A stretch of 64,000 nt of DNA from Ignelater luminosus. Its lineage: Eukaryota; Arthropoda; Insecta; Coleoptera; Elateridae. The translations under genes and the position numbers were made by a program. Under the pieces are notes generated by a model, which was given only the letters and a program-made list of their open reading frames with translations, made no database searches and was not told where the DNA came from. The stretch covers positions 62,001 through 126,000 of the forward strand of contig VTPC01001018.1 of the NCBI GenBank assembly GCA_011009095.1, written 5' to 3'. This document shows, piece by piece, positions 25,676 to 37,703 of this stretch (within the stretch, counting starts at the first letter, position 1; each line of letters starts with the position of its first letter).

Positions 25676-25860
25676 ACTTGTCCAATGTATTAATCAACAA
25701 CTTCTTGAGATATACGACGTATTTCTTGACGAATTCTTGCTTTTAAATCTTTTAAATTCACTGACCGTATAAGTTATTGACAACATTCAAAGAGAATTTA
25801 TTCGTCGCCTTGGCTACTGTCAGGTTGCCAACGGTGCACAATTTTAACATTTAATTTGGT
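25676..25860. mobile_element. Two opposed fragments of a DUF4817-type transposase C-terminus
   Basis: On the minus strand, about 25757-25700 reads DLKARIRQEIRRISQE. On the plus strand, 25785-25855 reads IQREFIRRLGYCQVANGAQF and then stops. In intact members of this transposase family these two stretches are consecutive on one strand, so a small inversion or two abutting relics is implied. Confidence 0.6.
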
Positions 25861-28800
25861 TGTCTTTTGAATTTTGCAGTACCAGTATATTTAAAATTGT
25901 GAAACTTTGAGGTCGTTTTTCTTCAAGATTTTTTTATGTGACCTACACCCATAATTACCTTACCGTGTGTAAAAAAATGTGCTCTTTTAAATTCCGTAAT
26001 AAAATATGGGAGTTGCCATTAAAAAAATTTTTTTGATGACGTCATACCTCATACTCACCCTGTCTAAATATTTTCTGTTTACAAAAATGCGCATTTAAAA
26101 ATAAAAATTGACCGGTCCGAGCGTTTTTCCTAAAAGTTCGTTCCTGAATTTTTAAAGAATTTATGCACTACTTTACGAAAGCACTGTATACAGAGGCTGA
26201 TCAAAATCTGCCAATTTGCTAATTTTTCACAATTATCGAGCAAATGTTACCGTATAGTATAACTGATGATATTCAAATTCATAACGTCTCCTAGTCATTG
26301 CATTTTGTCATACTGTTCAACATTCACTGGAAAAAGAAAGAAAGCCAAACAATATCACTTAAGAATGTTTTAGGATTTAGTTTCTATCGGTTCTTTTATA
26401 AACATTAAAATACTCATCAACGACATGGAAAAGTACCTACCTCTCAATCAATAAAACATGAAAACCATTCTTACCATGTGTAATACTGCACGTTAAATAG
26501 AGAATTAGCATATTTATCTTGAAAGAAATTACTTTAAAGGAATTTAAAACTAAAACATTTTTTTCACGAATAAATAAAACATTATTACAACCGATCAATG
26601 TTTAATCAAATAACAAAGAAAAAACCTTGAAACAAATTTGAAGGTTCCTCTTTCTATCATACAACATAAAATATTTCACTTGACTCATTTATAATGCACA
26701 ATGACACAACAAAATAGAATTATCTTCTTTCATCAGAGAAACAGGAAAATGATAGCAAATCGTGAGTTATAAACACGCTGTTGTTGCTGCTGGAAAGAAC
26801 ATTCCGTTTCAAAAAGTGATCTCATCTATGATGTATACATAAAATAGTATATCTAGCGTACGAATTTTATATTCATACAGTATCGTGGGAATTTGATTTT
26901 TCACAATGGACGGAAAGTTAAAAAATAAAATGAAAACCTCTAGACGATAATTTTTATCTTGTTAATTAATCTGTTTCGGTTTTAAATGGATGTAGGGTTT
27001 GTTGAATCGTAGGTAATTTTCTCATAATTTTGACTTTATTTTATTTACCTAATTTCATTGTTGTAACTAATGTTTTCACGCTATTAAAATTTAAATACAG
27101 AGCTTTTTAAAATATACCTATCTACTTAATCAACTCAACGAACAACTGTTCTTCAAAATAAAGTAATTTTGGAAAGGAGAGGATCAATCAGAAAAAAAAG
27201 TGAAACGGAAATGTCTAAAAATAATGAAACTAAAAATAAAATCATAACACACATCGGCTGTTCTTTAATATTTTCGAAACTTCAAACATGTTCTGTGTGT
27301 TGTTGGAAACGTATTATTTATAATAACAAGACAAAGATTTATAATTGCTAATTATTTGTAAAGGCTTGTTTCTGAAACGTACAACGTAAATAAAAGTAAT
27401 GCTAACTAAACACGAATTAATTTAGAAAGTTTTTACTGATGTTTATGTTTATAGATGTAATACATATTATTTATATAACTTGGGTGTAATTCTAACTACT
27501 AACATTATTGTGTGTTGCATATTAATTCGACCTGTTAAATCGTCTTCATTTATGTTTCCGGGCACGCTACCGGAAACATGAACGCATGTAGGTCATGGGG
27601 TCGACCCATAAAAAGAATGCGCCTTTAAGTTAATATTAAAATTCATTGCAAATCGGTATTTGTAACGAGAAAAAAATTATTCCCATGATTAAAAAACTCT
27701 ATTACAAAATTTGCATAAAAACATCGTAAGAAGAGTAAATTTGTATTCCGTTTGTTTGCGTTTGCAAAATCACGTACGTACTTAACGGTAACGTAGCACA
27801 TAATTATGGAGATTTTGGGCATTATTTTGATTGTAAACAATTTTAACTGTTGATACAACAGTTTTTATTTTAAATTCAATTCTAAACGGTTTTAATGTAC
27901 TATAAAGACAACGCCCTCTTTTGTGTTTAAGCGGAACGTACAATGTTTGAATTTATTCTGAAATCTATAGGAATCATCACATGAATATTTTACAATAAAT
28001 GTTTCATGTAAAATGTCAACAAACAATAAATAATGATTGATATTGGTTTGGTTTGTTTCTGGCCAAGAGCAGAAGCCGAAGAAAAGGTTTGTAGTTTTGA
28101 ACTCACAGTATCCTTGTGGTGGAAGCCAACAGTACAATTCACTTCATGGAAATTATTCAACTTAATATAGGAGAATCTCAGTTTTTACTAAAATCATTCG
28201 TTGCTGTTTCGGCTAATCCAAATCTAAACTTGAAGAAACTATTCACTAGTTGAACAGCAAAGACCTGATGTAGATCAAGCTCAAGAAAATCAAAATTGAT
28301 TGTTTGATTAGTGGTTGACCTTTTCAGAACTGAAATCAAATGACAATTGATTTGCAATCTTTCCACTGTTTTTAAAAACTTGAAAAACGTTTAAACTTTC
28401 ATAAAAAGGACGACAACTAGTCACTAGCTAACATCAAATATTACTGGACTCAGATCATGACTATGACGACCAAAACGCAATTTTTTAAAAAATAAAAAAA
28501 ATCAGAATGCTTTATCAAATTAAATTCTTCCAAAACTAAAATCACAAATAATTTTGGGAATTTCTTGATAAAAAGGCTAGAAATGCTGACTCACAATAGC
28601 TACCACAGCTGTGAAACACTCTTTTTTGATTTTTTAATTTAAATCTATTTCATGTACTCAGAGATTGAAGGTGAGACTCCAAAAAGGAATTATAAAAGAA
28701 TTTTCAATAAATGGTTAAAATATGGCTACTCGATAGAGACTATAACTTTAAAAAATTTCTAGTTTTGTAAATCCTGACTGAGAAAGGTCTCGCAAATATA

Positions 28801-29225
28801 TTGAATTGTCAGGTTGCGAAGATCTTAAAATCGAATAAAAACTCCCAATATATTTATTTTTCAAATGAATTCTAAGATAACTGGTGGGTAATTTTTGCAA
28901 CTTTTCCATATTCTGACAACAATGACAACTTTTTGCAGCTTGATCAAAATCGGAACAGTTTAACCATTTCAGATATTTAGTTCTCAACCTCGACTTTACA
29001 ACTTCTTCATGATTATAACTATATGTAAACTAATTCTTATCAAAATCTTGCTATTGTTTTGATACTCTATCTAGGTGTGTAATTTGAGTTTTATGAGAAT
29101 CTCTCGCTAATCATAAATATGCTTAATTCGTATAGTAAGGGATTTTTTATAACAAAAGAATTATAATGATGAGAATAAATTCTCAGCCAAAAAACACAGT
29201 ATTAGTATATGTTCATATATCTACC
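25861..29225. other. AT-rich spacer, no gene seen
   Basis: No recognisable gene in more than 3 kb. Minus-strand ORFs at 27643-27858, 27892-28137, 28178-28366 and 28748-28987 match nothing I know. The only distinct structure is the hairpin at 27552-27579. Confidence 0.35.
27552..27579. repeat. Perfect 10-bp inverted repeat with 8-nt loop
   Basis: atgtttccgg, loop gcacgcta, ccggaaacat. It lies in a locally GC-richer patch (27545-27615) of otherwise AT-rich DNA. No U-run follows, and no terminator role is expected in a eukaryote. Confidence 0.7.
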
Positions 29226-29229
29226 GTAG

Positions 29230-30700
29230 ACCATGAAGATGAAAATGTGGAAAGAAGATATAGCCAAATAGGGAATATCATAAAATACGTTATCTGATCA
29301 TATTAGGACATTGGAATGCAATTGTAGGAAAAAAAGCAGAAGATCTTCGCATGAAGTCTGATTTTTGTATAATCAATACACTATTTCAGTACCATCTCCG
29401 AAGAAGGTATAGCTGGTCACCGCCGGAAGATATAAGAAGATTCCAGACAGACTAGAAATCAAGTGGAGAATTACAAAAGCTACCCAGGGATAGACAAGAC
29501 GCCGACAGCAACAATATACTAATAATAATGTGTGCAACTTAAAGTTCAAGAAATGAGGCAGACACAACAATACAAATAATTGGGATAGAGATAAACTGAA
29601 ATCCGTAACAGCAGCAACAGAAACGGAATCAAGAATAATAAATATCCTAACGAATAAAAATTTCGAAAATGAGGAAAATATCAATAAGGCCTGACAGACC
29701 ATTCAAGAAACTATCATAACAGAGGCACAGCAAACTGTAGAAAGAAGCTTCGCGGAGATAAGGAAACCCTGGATAACTGAAGAAGTACTGGACCTCATTA
29801 AAAAAAAGAAAGAAATTTAAAAAACAACAAAAATGATCAAGGAACGAAAAAATATAAAGAACTGATATGTAGAATGTATGACACAGGCATCATTCCCACG
29901 GACTTTAAAGAGAACGTAATTATCCAATACCCGAGAAAGACAGTACTGACAACTGCACAAACCATCGCACGGTACGCTTGATCTCACACGTTTAGAAAAT
30001 ATTAATAGAATAGTATATAGAAAAATAGAAAGAAATGTGGGGAATACCTAAACAACGACCAGTTTGGTTTCAGGAAAACTCAAGGATTAGAGGCAACTAC
30101 GATTAATAATCGAAAAGAGAATATAGAAAGCTAAAGAAACGCACATAGCCTTCATAGACATGGAGAAGCCATTCGACTGCGTGAAGCGGAACAAGCTTTT
30201 TAAAGTCATCAAAATAATTGAAATAGAACACAAAGACAGAAGGATGATACATGCATTATACAAAGAAAACAATTATTGCCACCACTCTTCATTGCATATA
30301 TAGAATATGCACTAAAGATATTCAGAGAACAAGCTAACACATGAGCTAACATTCACGGTAGAAGTTTAGAAATGCTGAGATATGCAAATGACATAGCCAT
30401 TTCGACTGAAAATGAAGAAGACCTCAAACAAGCTGTTGGCGAAATGGACGATATTGTGAGAGAATACAACATGAAAATAAATAAAAAGGAGACAAAAGTC
30501 GTGGTCTAGATTAAAATAAATCAAACAAGTTATAGACGATCTAAAGTGCCGATTATATTCAAAGCTGAAGCAAGCAGCTGAAGATAGAACAAAATGATCA
30601 AACATGCTGCTTCAAACCAATCGTATAGATTGAGAACACCAGAAGGAGTCAAACCTATCAAGCACATCTTAAATATTCTTCTAAAGGTTATCTCTCAATG
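29230..30700 (+). mobile_element. Strongly decayed LINE relic
   Basis: Plus-strand remnants of a different non-LTR retrotransposon. A degraded endonuclease section (29240-29500) includes a YSWSPPEDIRRFQTD-like run and SYPGIDKTPT. The RT start has QFGFRKTQGLEATT near 30060-30095. LEMLRYANDIAISTENEEDLK at 30366-30430 has YAND where YADD is expected, and is followed by MKINKKETKVVV. Frames change repeatedly. Confidence 0.75.
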
Positions 30701-32097
30701 AAAAAAAGGACAGAGAACTTTTGAGCATAAACTAAAAGAAGTTTAATCATTACTAATATCAGTCACTAACGTTGTCGCTGTCAGAACATCAATAAAATGC
30801 TCAAAAGTAATCCATTTCAATTCAATAGTCCTTTTTAGATTTTGCACTCAGAAGTTTATTGTGAAAACGGCAGTTGTTTCTTTAATGGGCTCCTTGGTTT
30901 GAAGAATAAATCAAAAAGGAACAACAATATGTAGTGGCAGGTAGGTATTGTTGTTTCGAATTTGTCCAGTTTAATGTAATAACTACTAAAAGAACAAGGA
31001 GTAGTAACTGTCCAACAAATACAGTCGACGTTCGTGTAACTACCAAAAGGGAAGTTCTTAAATACTGCACGAATTCATAAGTCTACAAGTGCTCTCAACA
31101 AAAAACCGGTGTCCTATAAAAATTCAAGAACCTGGAGGCTTGCAAGGATTTAAGGTTTCATGTGTCCACAAAATACCCTTCAGTGTCAAACTAGTACTGT
31201 TTAGTATATTTTTGGCAGAATTTCTGAAAGGTGTGTTGAGCTGATTTAACTAGTGGGTCTTTTCTAGGTTTATTTTGTTTTGATGGAACGTAGTCGAAGA
31301 AAATATGTCACTTTGCAATTACAGTCAAGCTTTCTCTTGTACTGGTTTGTTTAAAAAAAAAGAACAATTCTATAGTCAGTGAATGACTAAACATTTGACA
31401 CTTTGATGATTTACGATAAACCTTATAGATTGCTTATAGTTAACGCTACTTCTGCTTCAAAATTCTGATTTGTTCATACCATATTGGGTTAGGTTTGTGC
31501 TGATTATTAGAAAGTATTCCTTTTTCTAGACCTTAATATTGATCCAGTTTTGACATAAATGGAATTTCTGAACATTCTTCAAGCTAAAGAATGTGCAAAA
31601 ACTATTTCGTCTGAGATTCACTTTACACCAAGCTTTGACATGAATTTGGATCTATATTAAGATTAAATAGTAAAAAATAAAAAATTTATCAATCCGTATC
31701 CATAAAAAGAAATATAGCAACAGTTTGAGTTAAAAATTCTCAGTTTACAACGTAACTAATAAAAATTTAAATTTTTAAAAAACATTAAACCTTTGTAATT
31801 TAAAATCTTCATACTCATAATCCGTATAACATTAGCTGCTTACCCTATAATAAACCACTCCCTGTATATTAGCATTAAATTAATAGTATGCGTGCTATCA
31901 TGATAACGTACCATCACCTTTCTGCACTTGACTACAGTAATGAGGACATCAGATAAAACTTTGCTTTAAAATTATGTTACGAGCTCTACCCTAAAATTAT
32001 AATACACTTTGTAAATTGCGCTTGGTTTAACATTAATTGTGTACATTTAACTTTGTTATAAAAAATAATGTTGTAAATGTTGCCTTTATATTTTCAG
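30701..32097. other. Upstream region of TPPP-B, no gene seen
   Basis: AT-rich. The last bases are a good pyrimidine-rich acceptor (ttatattttcag ending at 32097), so TPPP-B has at least one upstream untranslated exon, which I could not place with confidence. Confidence 0.4.
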
Positions 32098-32101
32098 AAT
32101 A

Positions 32102-35100
32102 ATGTCAGCTGAAGCAAATGGTGCACCTCCAACAGCCGAAATTGCCAATTTGAAAATAGAAAATGGCGAGGCTGATAAAGCACCATCCACACCAACCCCA
32201 AATAATGCTCCCGCCACACCAACGACACCAGGTTCCTCCACATTTAAAGAAGCTTTCAAAGCGTTTTCAAAATTCGGCGATACCAAATCGGATGGAAAAC
32301 ATTTAACCCTTTCACAAAGCGACAAATGGATGAAACAAGCCAAAGTTATAGACGGAAAAAAAATCACAACGACAGACACCGGTATTTATTTCAAGAAATT
32401 AAAATCGCAAAAAGTTGGTTTTGAGGATTATAATAAGTTCTTGGAAGATTTAGCGAAGAATAAAAAGGTGGAGGTCGAAGAAATTAAGAATAAATTGGCA
32501 ACTTGTGGGCAGCCTGGATTTACTGGCGTTGGTGTAAGTATTATTTACAAATAAAGAGGTAATCGAGTTAATTTAAGGTTGCACGTGCTTCAAAAATAAG
32601 ACTTTGATTAACGTAGTAATTTATTTTTATGCGCTGTTTTATACTGAGGTTTTGCATTTATGTTTGGACAGCATTAAACTTTAATCAATTAGGTGGTTTA
32701 GCAATTAATCAGTTATTCATATCTTGCGTGACTCTTTTTCTAAAGATAGATTACGTTTACGTTGTAATGCTTTAATGTATGAATGTAATGGTATAATATG
32801 TCAGTCAAGAACCACTGACTAAGAATTTGATATTTAGTAATCAGTAAAATTAATGTTCTATTGAATTTTGGAATAGAGAAACATTCAAGTGATGTTATTA
32901 CTCATTAGTTCTGTTAAATCGCTTTAAAAGTCCATTTCATAGATATTATTATATTTTCAATTTTTGGTTTAACATTGGTAACATTAATTATAATCCGATA
33001 TCTCTTATTTCGAAGAAATACTGTCCCATGTGGACTTTTATAGATTGGATGCCCCTTGAACCATTCACGTTTGAAGGAGTCTAGTTGCTACTGTGTTTAA
33101 GGCCAAAATTTGACCAGTAGTAAATCTTTCGCCGTTATTTGTTAACTAAAATTCCGAATCCGTTTCAGGCATCATTTTGTCTTCACTGTTTGAGTTCCAA
33201 AATGTCGGCCCCTCAAACTATTAATCGTGAATCGAAATGTCTTCACTGCCATCTGATGAGTCAAAACACGGAAACATCTAATTCTTCTTCAACTTCTTCT
33301 TTTGGTTATCTATCTTTTTAGTAGTAACAACCTGAACTGTGGTAAAGGCCTCAGCCGTTACATTTTGTGTAGGTGGAACATTGAGTTTCCTTCGCTTGAC
33401 CACATGCCTTTTCGTTACACTTCTTCTTTTCTTATCACTTCTTTTGAAATGTTAACGTCTACGGAATTAGGAATTTTATATATTAATATAATCCATTTTC
33501 CTGAAACTTGCCTCAATGTTATTAGGACCGTGGTCAAATGATTTCCATAAATCATTTAAAAAAGTGAGGAAATTTATCCTTAAGAGTAGTCTCACACCTG
33601 ATTGCTGGCAGTTTTCTTCTAATTTTCTAGTATTTTGCGCCATTGTATCTTCATGCTCCTAAATACGGTTACATCTAGAGGTTGAAGTAGATGTGTCCTG
33701 TTTGGTGGTAGAGAAATAAATTTTATATCGTTTTCTTTACAAGACTTGAACACGTCTACACTGATATGAATACTTAGGTTGTCACTTACGAGTATTTTTG
33801 GTCCGATTTGTTTTCTCAAAATAAGTAGCATCCATTTAAAAACTAATTTTAAAATACTTGAATATCAGACCAGCTACATTTAATAGAGCAGTTGTAGAAG
33901 GCCCATTTAACTTTTCCGCTTCACAGCAAACATATAATTTGCCATACATACCGATGGCATTGCTACTCCAAAGTGGACATAGTGTACAAAGAAAGCTTCT
34001 TCTTCTTCCCTGAAAAGGGTAGGTAGCTTTGCGAAAGGATGTTTTCTTCAACATGAATTCAGACACTGCTGTATACTATAAAAGTTTGAATAAATTTTTA
34101 AAAAATACAGCAGCTATCACTGAATAAACAGTTCTCAAATTCGCCGCTCGGTGGCAGCACAACCCGAGGCATCATATTGAATGCGCACTAAATTTTAAAT
34201 TTCAAAAATAAGGTCATGGGTGCATTTTCCTGAATTACACATAGTAAATTCCATTTTACGGTAGGTGCAACAAATGTAATCGAAAAATAAACGAGTCCAT
34301 CTCCTTCTAAGCTAAAGGCTTTTGGTAGAACTTCTTATTCCTTTTTTAGTATTCAAAAGAAAGGAAAAGGAAAACGATATGGTATATCTACTCTAAAATG
34401 TTTAACCATCGAAACTGATATACAGGTATAGAATTTAACATAAATTTTAACAGGAGACTCGGTTACATCAGCAAAGCATATTTGGAGTTACAACAGAACA
34501 AATTTTTAAGTTGACTGAAAAAGAACTTCATCAGAGTTTGAAGAAATTTTTTCATACTAATCTTTGGCAACTGACATTTTACTTTCCAACTGAAAAAGAT
34601 CTATATAAATTCTCATTCATTATCTCTAGTGCCTCGTTTTTTTTTGCTTTTAGAGATTGTTTAACTTTGAACTCTAGTTAACAGAAGAGAATTAAAATGA
34701 CTTCGAATTCTCTTAGTTCTTGTTCTTTTGCATACACCTAATCAAGCTTTTTGTTTTTAGTTTTTGTTCAAATAATCATCGGGATGATTATTAGATGTAA
34801 TCTGTTGGGCAATAAATATTATTATTATTAAAAGTTAAATTTCTAAAATAAGTTAATGTTAAAAGCTTTTCAGATTCTACAACATATAGTACTATTTCGC
34901 CATGTAACTGAATGGCATTAAGTATTGGCGAGTCTTCCCAAAGTTTTAGAAGAGAATGAGTTTTGACAATTTTGGACATTATTACGTTACCGACTTCTTG
35001 ATGTTTGGCTTTTTATCTGAAATGCTTTACCTACTCTTTTACCATTTACCACAATGTGTTTATAAATGTTTCTAGGTCTAGTAGGCTGTAAAATCATGCT

Positions 35101-36753
35101 TACGACTGCATTTGCCGCCTTTTGAAAAACATGATATGTACCAGAATGTTTGTCACGTTACACGCATTGCATTGTTGTTATGATGGTTGCCTAATCTATG
35201 TTTTTTAAGAATTAATAAGTTAAGATTAATTGTTAATAAACTTACAACTTTAGTCTTGAAAAAGACTTTTTTGTACAATAAGTGCAATTAGAGAGAAAGA
35301 ATGTGGAACATAACAAATTTCAGTATAAGATTAACTAAATTGCTAAATGCAGGATAATGACATTTGCAATTGACAAATAACAGAAAACAAATACTTATTA
35401 GTTGTTGAAATAAATCAACAAGGCGGCACATCAAAATTAGATTCCATAGCAAACTGGGTTCAAAAACATTTATGAACACTTTGTATAAATGAAATACCAA
35501 GTACCCAACAAGCAGACTGACGTCCAATTCAAGTGATTACTTGGTTATTTCTATTATTATTGGTTTTAGTGCGACATCAAAAACAACGTTTACTAGCTAA
35601 ATAATGTCTTTTTTAAGTCTTGGGTGATGTCTTTGAGCTATGACATTTGATCTCTTTTAAAACGTGAATATGACATAACTGATGACCAAATCATGTAAAT
35701 TAGATGTAACCTTGCTTGCTGGGTAAAAGAGTAAAAGTTAAGTTATAAAAGACTTAATAATTAATTCTTTTAAAACGCTGCCACTTGGCTACCAAAAAAT
35801 ATTTTCTGAGAATCACATCTATACTAGGGTTCGCCATCAGACGGAATAATAAAAGTGCGTGATCACGTTAAAGCTGCGTGCTCAAACCAAGTTCAAGCCC
35901 TAGTATATATAGATGTTTTTCAACTCTATTTTTATTTTTTGCTGGAACTATGTAGGGATCACCTTCTTGGGAAATTACAACTGATCACAACAGATAAATG
36001 CTGCCTTCACAAAACTCTAGCCAGTAATACTTACACCAAAGGGTTACTTTCTGTATTTTTTCTTGAGCAAGATATTTCTAGTAGTTGAAAGAATCAAAAT
36101 TATCTGTGTCGATTTGTCGATTATAGGTAAATTGAATGTGTACCTTATAAAGACTTTACACTTTATTTTTACCTTGTACCTATTAGTATGTATAGTATTG
36201 CTGGCAAACAAAGTAAACAATGGTAGATCATTAATATAGAATGTAAAAAATACTAGTCCTAGAATATATCCTTTAGGGAAAACATACACAATTGACCTCG
36301 AAATCAAAAACATGTTTGTACATTTTTTGATACCTTTTTAGAATATTCTGTTGTCTTTCATATAAATATGATTTAATCATTATAATGATACTAATATCAA
36401 AAAATTTCAATTTATTTATTAAACTTGCACGAGAAAACATAATTGTCATAGTATTTACAAACAAAAGGGTCTAAAAAAGTCAGCAAATACCTTTGAGAGA
36501 CTAGGACTAGTTATATTTTCCTACTTCCATTTTTTGAAGAATTATTTACTAAAAACTATTTATCAATTTTCAGCCTGTAAGAGCTGGTGCCACAGTGGAC
36601 AGGTTGACAGATGCTTCGAAATACACTGGATCTCATAAACAACGTTTCGACGGAAGTGGCAAAGGTAAAGGTATTGCCGGCAGAAAGGATGTTGTTGAAG
36701 CATCAGGATACGTGTCTGGTTATCAAAATAAAGACACTTTTGGAAAGAAATAA
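32102..36753 (+). CDS. TPPP/p25-alpha protein B (probable ringmaker orthologue)
   Basis: Two coding exons, 32102-32533 and 36574-36753, 203 residues, stop TAA at 36751-36753. It promotes tubulin polymerisation and microtubule bundling; the Drosophila relative is ringmaker. Residues 1-45 form a low-complexity, proline/alanine/threonine-rich N-terminal extension. The p25-alpha core follows: [35 protein letters not shown], then [14 protein letters not shown]. Exon 2 holds [20 protein letters not shown] and the GKGKGIAG motif. The intron is phase 0, with donor GTAAGT at 32534 and acceptor TTTTCAG ending at 36573. The first exon is preceded by an acceptor at 32095-32097, so the ATG is in the second or a later transcript exon. 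AATAAA signals lie at 36876 and 37278. Unlike paralogue A there is no intron inside the core. Confidence 0.93.
32534..33555 (+). other. First part of TPPP-B intron, no gene seen
   Basis: Intronic AT-rich DNA. The 3' portion (about 33130-33555) may be degraded flank of the Tigger relic that follows, on the minus strand, but this is not clear. Confidence 0.35.
33560..34070 (-). mobile_element. pogo/Tigger-type transposase relic
   Basis: Minus strand. 33831-33619 reads [35 protein letters not shown] and [16 protein letters not shown], the hallmark second catalytic block (DN-S-H) and P-N-TH--QPLDV block of pogo/jerky DDE transposases. 34066-33836 supplies upstream pieces ([25 protein letters not shown]) in another frame. 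It lies inside the TPPP-B intron and is non-functional. Confidence 0.75.
34071..36100 (+). other. TPPP-B intron, no gene seen
   Basis: AT-rich intron. A gcaataaatattattattatt run at 34809-34830 looks like the orphan 3' tail of a LINE. Nothing else is recognisable. Confidence 0.3.
36105..36465 (-). mobile_element. LINE reverse-transcriptase fragment in TPPP-B intron
   Basis: The minus-strand run [11 protein letters not shown]...SYLYERQQN (36464-36340) and, in another frame, [19 protein letters not shown] (36270-36200) match two adjacent RT blocks of Jockey-like LINEs (LLxKLxxYGI...YLxxRxQ and GVPQGSxLGPxLFxxYINDLP). Only about 360 bp survive. It ends about 110 bp before the TPPP-B last exon. 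Confidence 0.6.
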
Positions 36754-37703
36754 TTTATCCGAAGATTATATCCCTGGTATTTTACCTAATAATTGCATTT
36801 TTAAAATAATTAACTTTTAGAGAATCAATAATATATATTTCTACAACAATATGTGTCTTCACGAAACAAAACAAAAATAAATCAAGTACAATGTGTATCA
36901 TAAATAATTTAATATTTTGACCACATAATACATGTGTAAAAGTTAAGTATATAATAATAATAATAATATAATAGTACATTATACACAAGTTTTTCATGTA
37001 CTGTACAATATGTACCAAAACCTTGCACAAATTAATTATAGTAGTAAACTTAATTTGGCTTGTTGCAATTATTATTCTTCCAATTGAAATATACGTATTG
37101 TATATGTATGTATGTAGGAATGTATTTTTATAATAATGATTAGCATGTGATTATTTAGTTGGTTATGTTTTAATATTACATAGAATTTTATTAAAGTGTT
37201 GATAAATTTCTTTTTTGTTTCTGTGATGTAATTATTATGATTACACATATACTTCTGCTACTTATTTAAAAAAAATTAATAAACGGTAGTTTATAAATTG
37301 TCTTTTTATTTATAATTCTGTATGTTAATTGTAAAGGATCTTCATAAGAATCACTTCACTGATGATTATTGGTTTGCATCTGTATAAACAAACAGAGAAA
37401 ATTCAGCTTAACAAGCTTTCTGTTTCTTATCTCTTAATGGTTGGACATACTATGATATCTTACACATTTCTTGTTAATTTTCTAATAAAATACTAAAAAT
37501 GTAACTCTCTCACTAAGAAACTGGAAGGCAAAAATAAACTTATCATTAGAAATTAAAGTCTTAATTTTGTAACATTTTAGAGTGTTTAGTCCCACTTTAT
37601 ACTTTTACATTTAACTATTACCAGCTAATGATTGCTACTATTACATTTTACTTCTCTAAAACAGCTTTTCTCGTACACGTTTATAACTACAAAAGTACAA
37701 ATA
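36754..37703 (+). other. TPPP-B 3' UTR and convergent spacer
   Basis: AATAAA at 36876-36881 and 37278-37283 are candidate polyadenylation signals for TPPP-B. The zinc-finger gene ends at 37704 on the opposite strand, so the two transcripts converge within less than 1 kb. A TAA/ATA microsatellite sits at about 36952-36971. Confidence 0.5.

Noticed and set aside
29373-29702. Minus-strand ORF of 109 codons with membrane-like character
   Set aside because: Antisense to the decayed LINE endonuclease section at 29230-29500 and its continuation.
32086-32379. Minus-strand ORF of 97 codons
   Set aside because: Antisense of TPPP-B exon 1.
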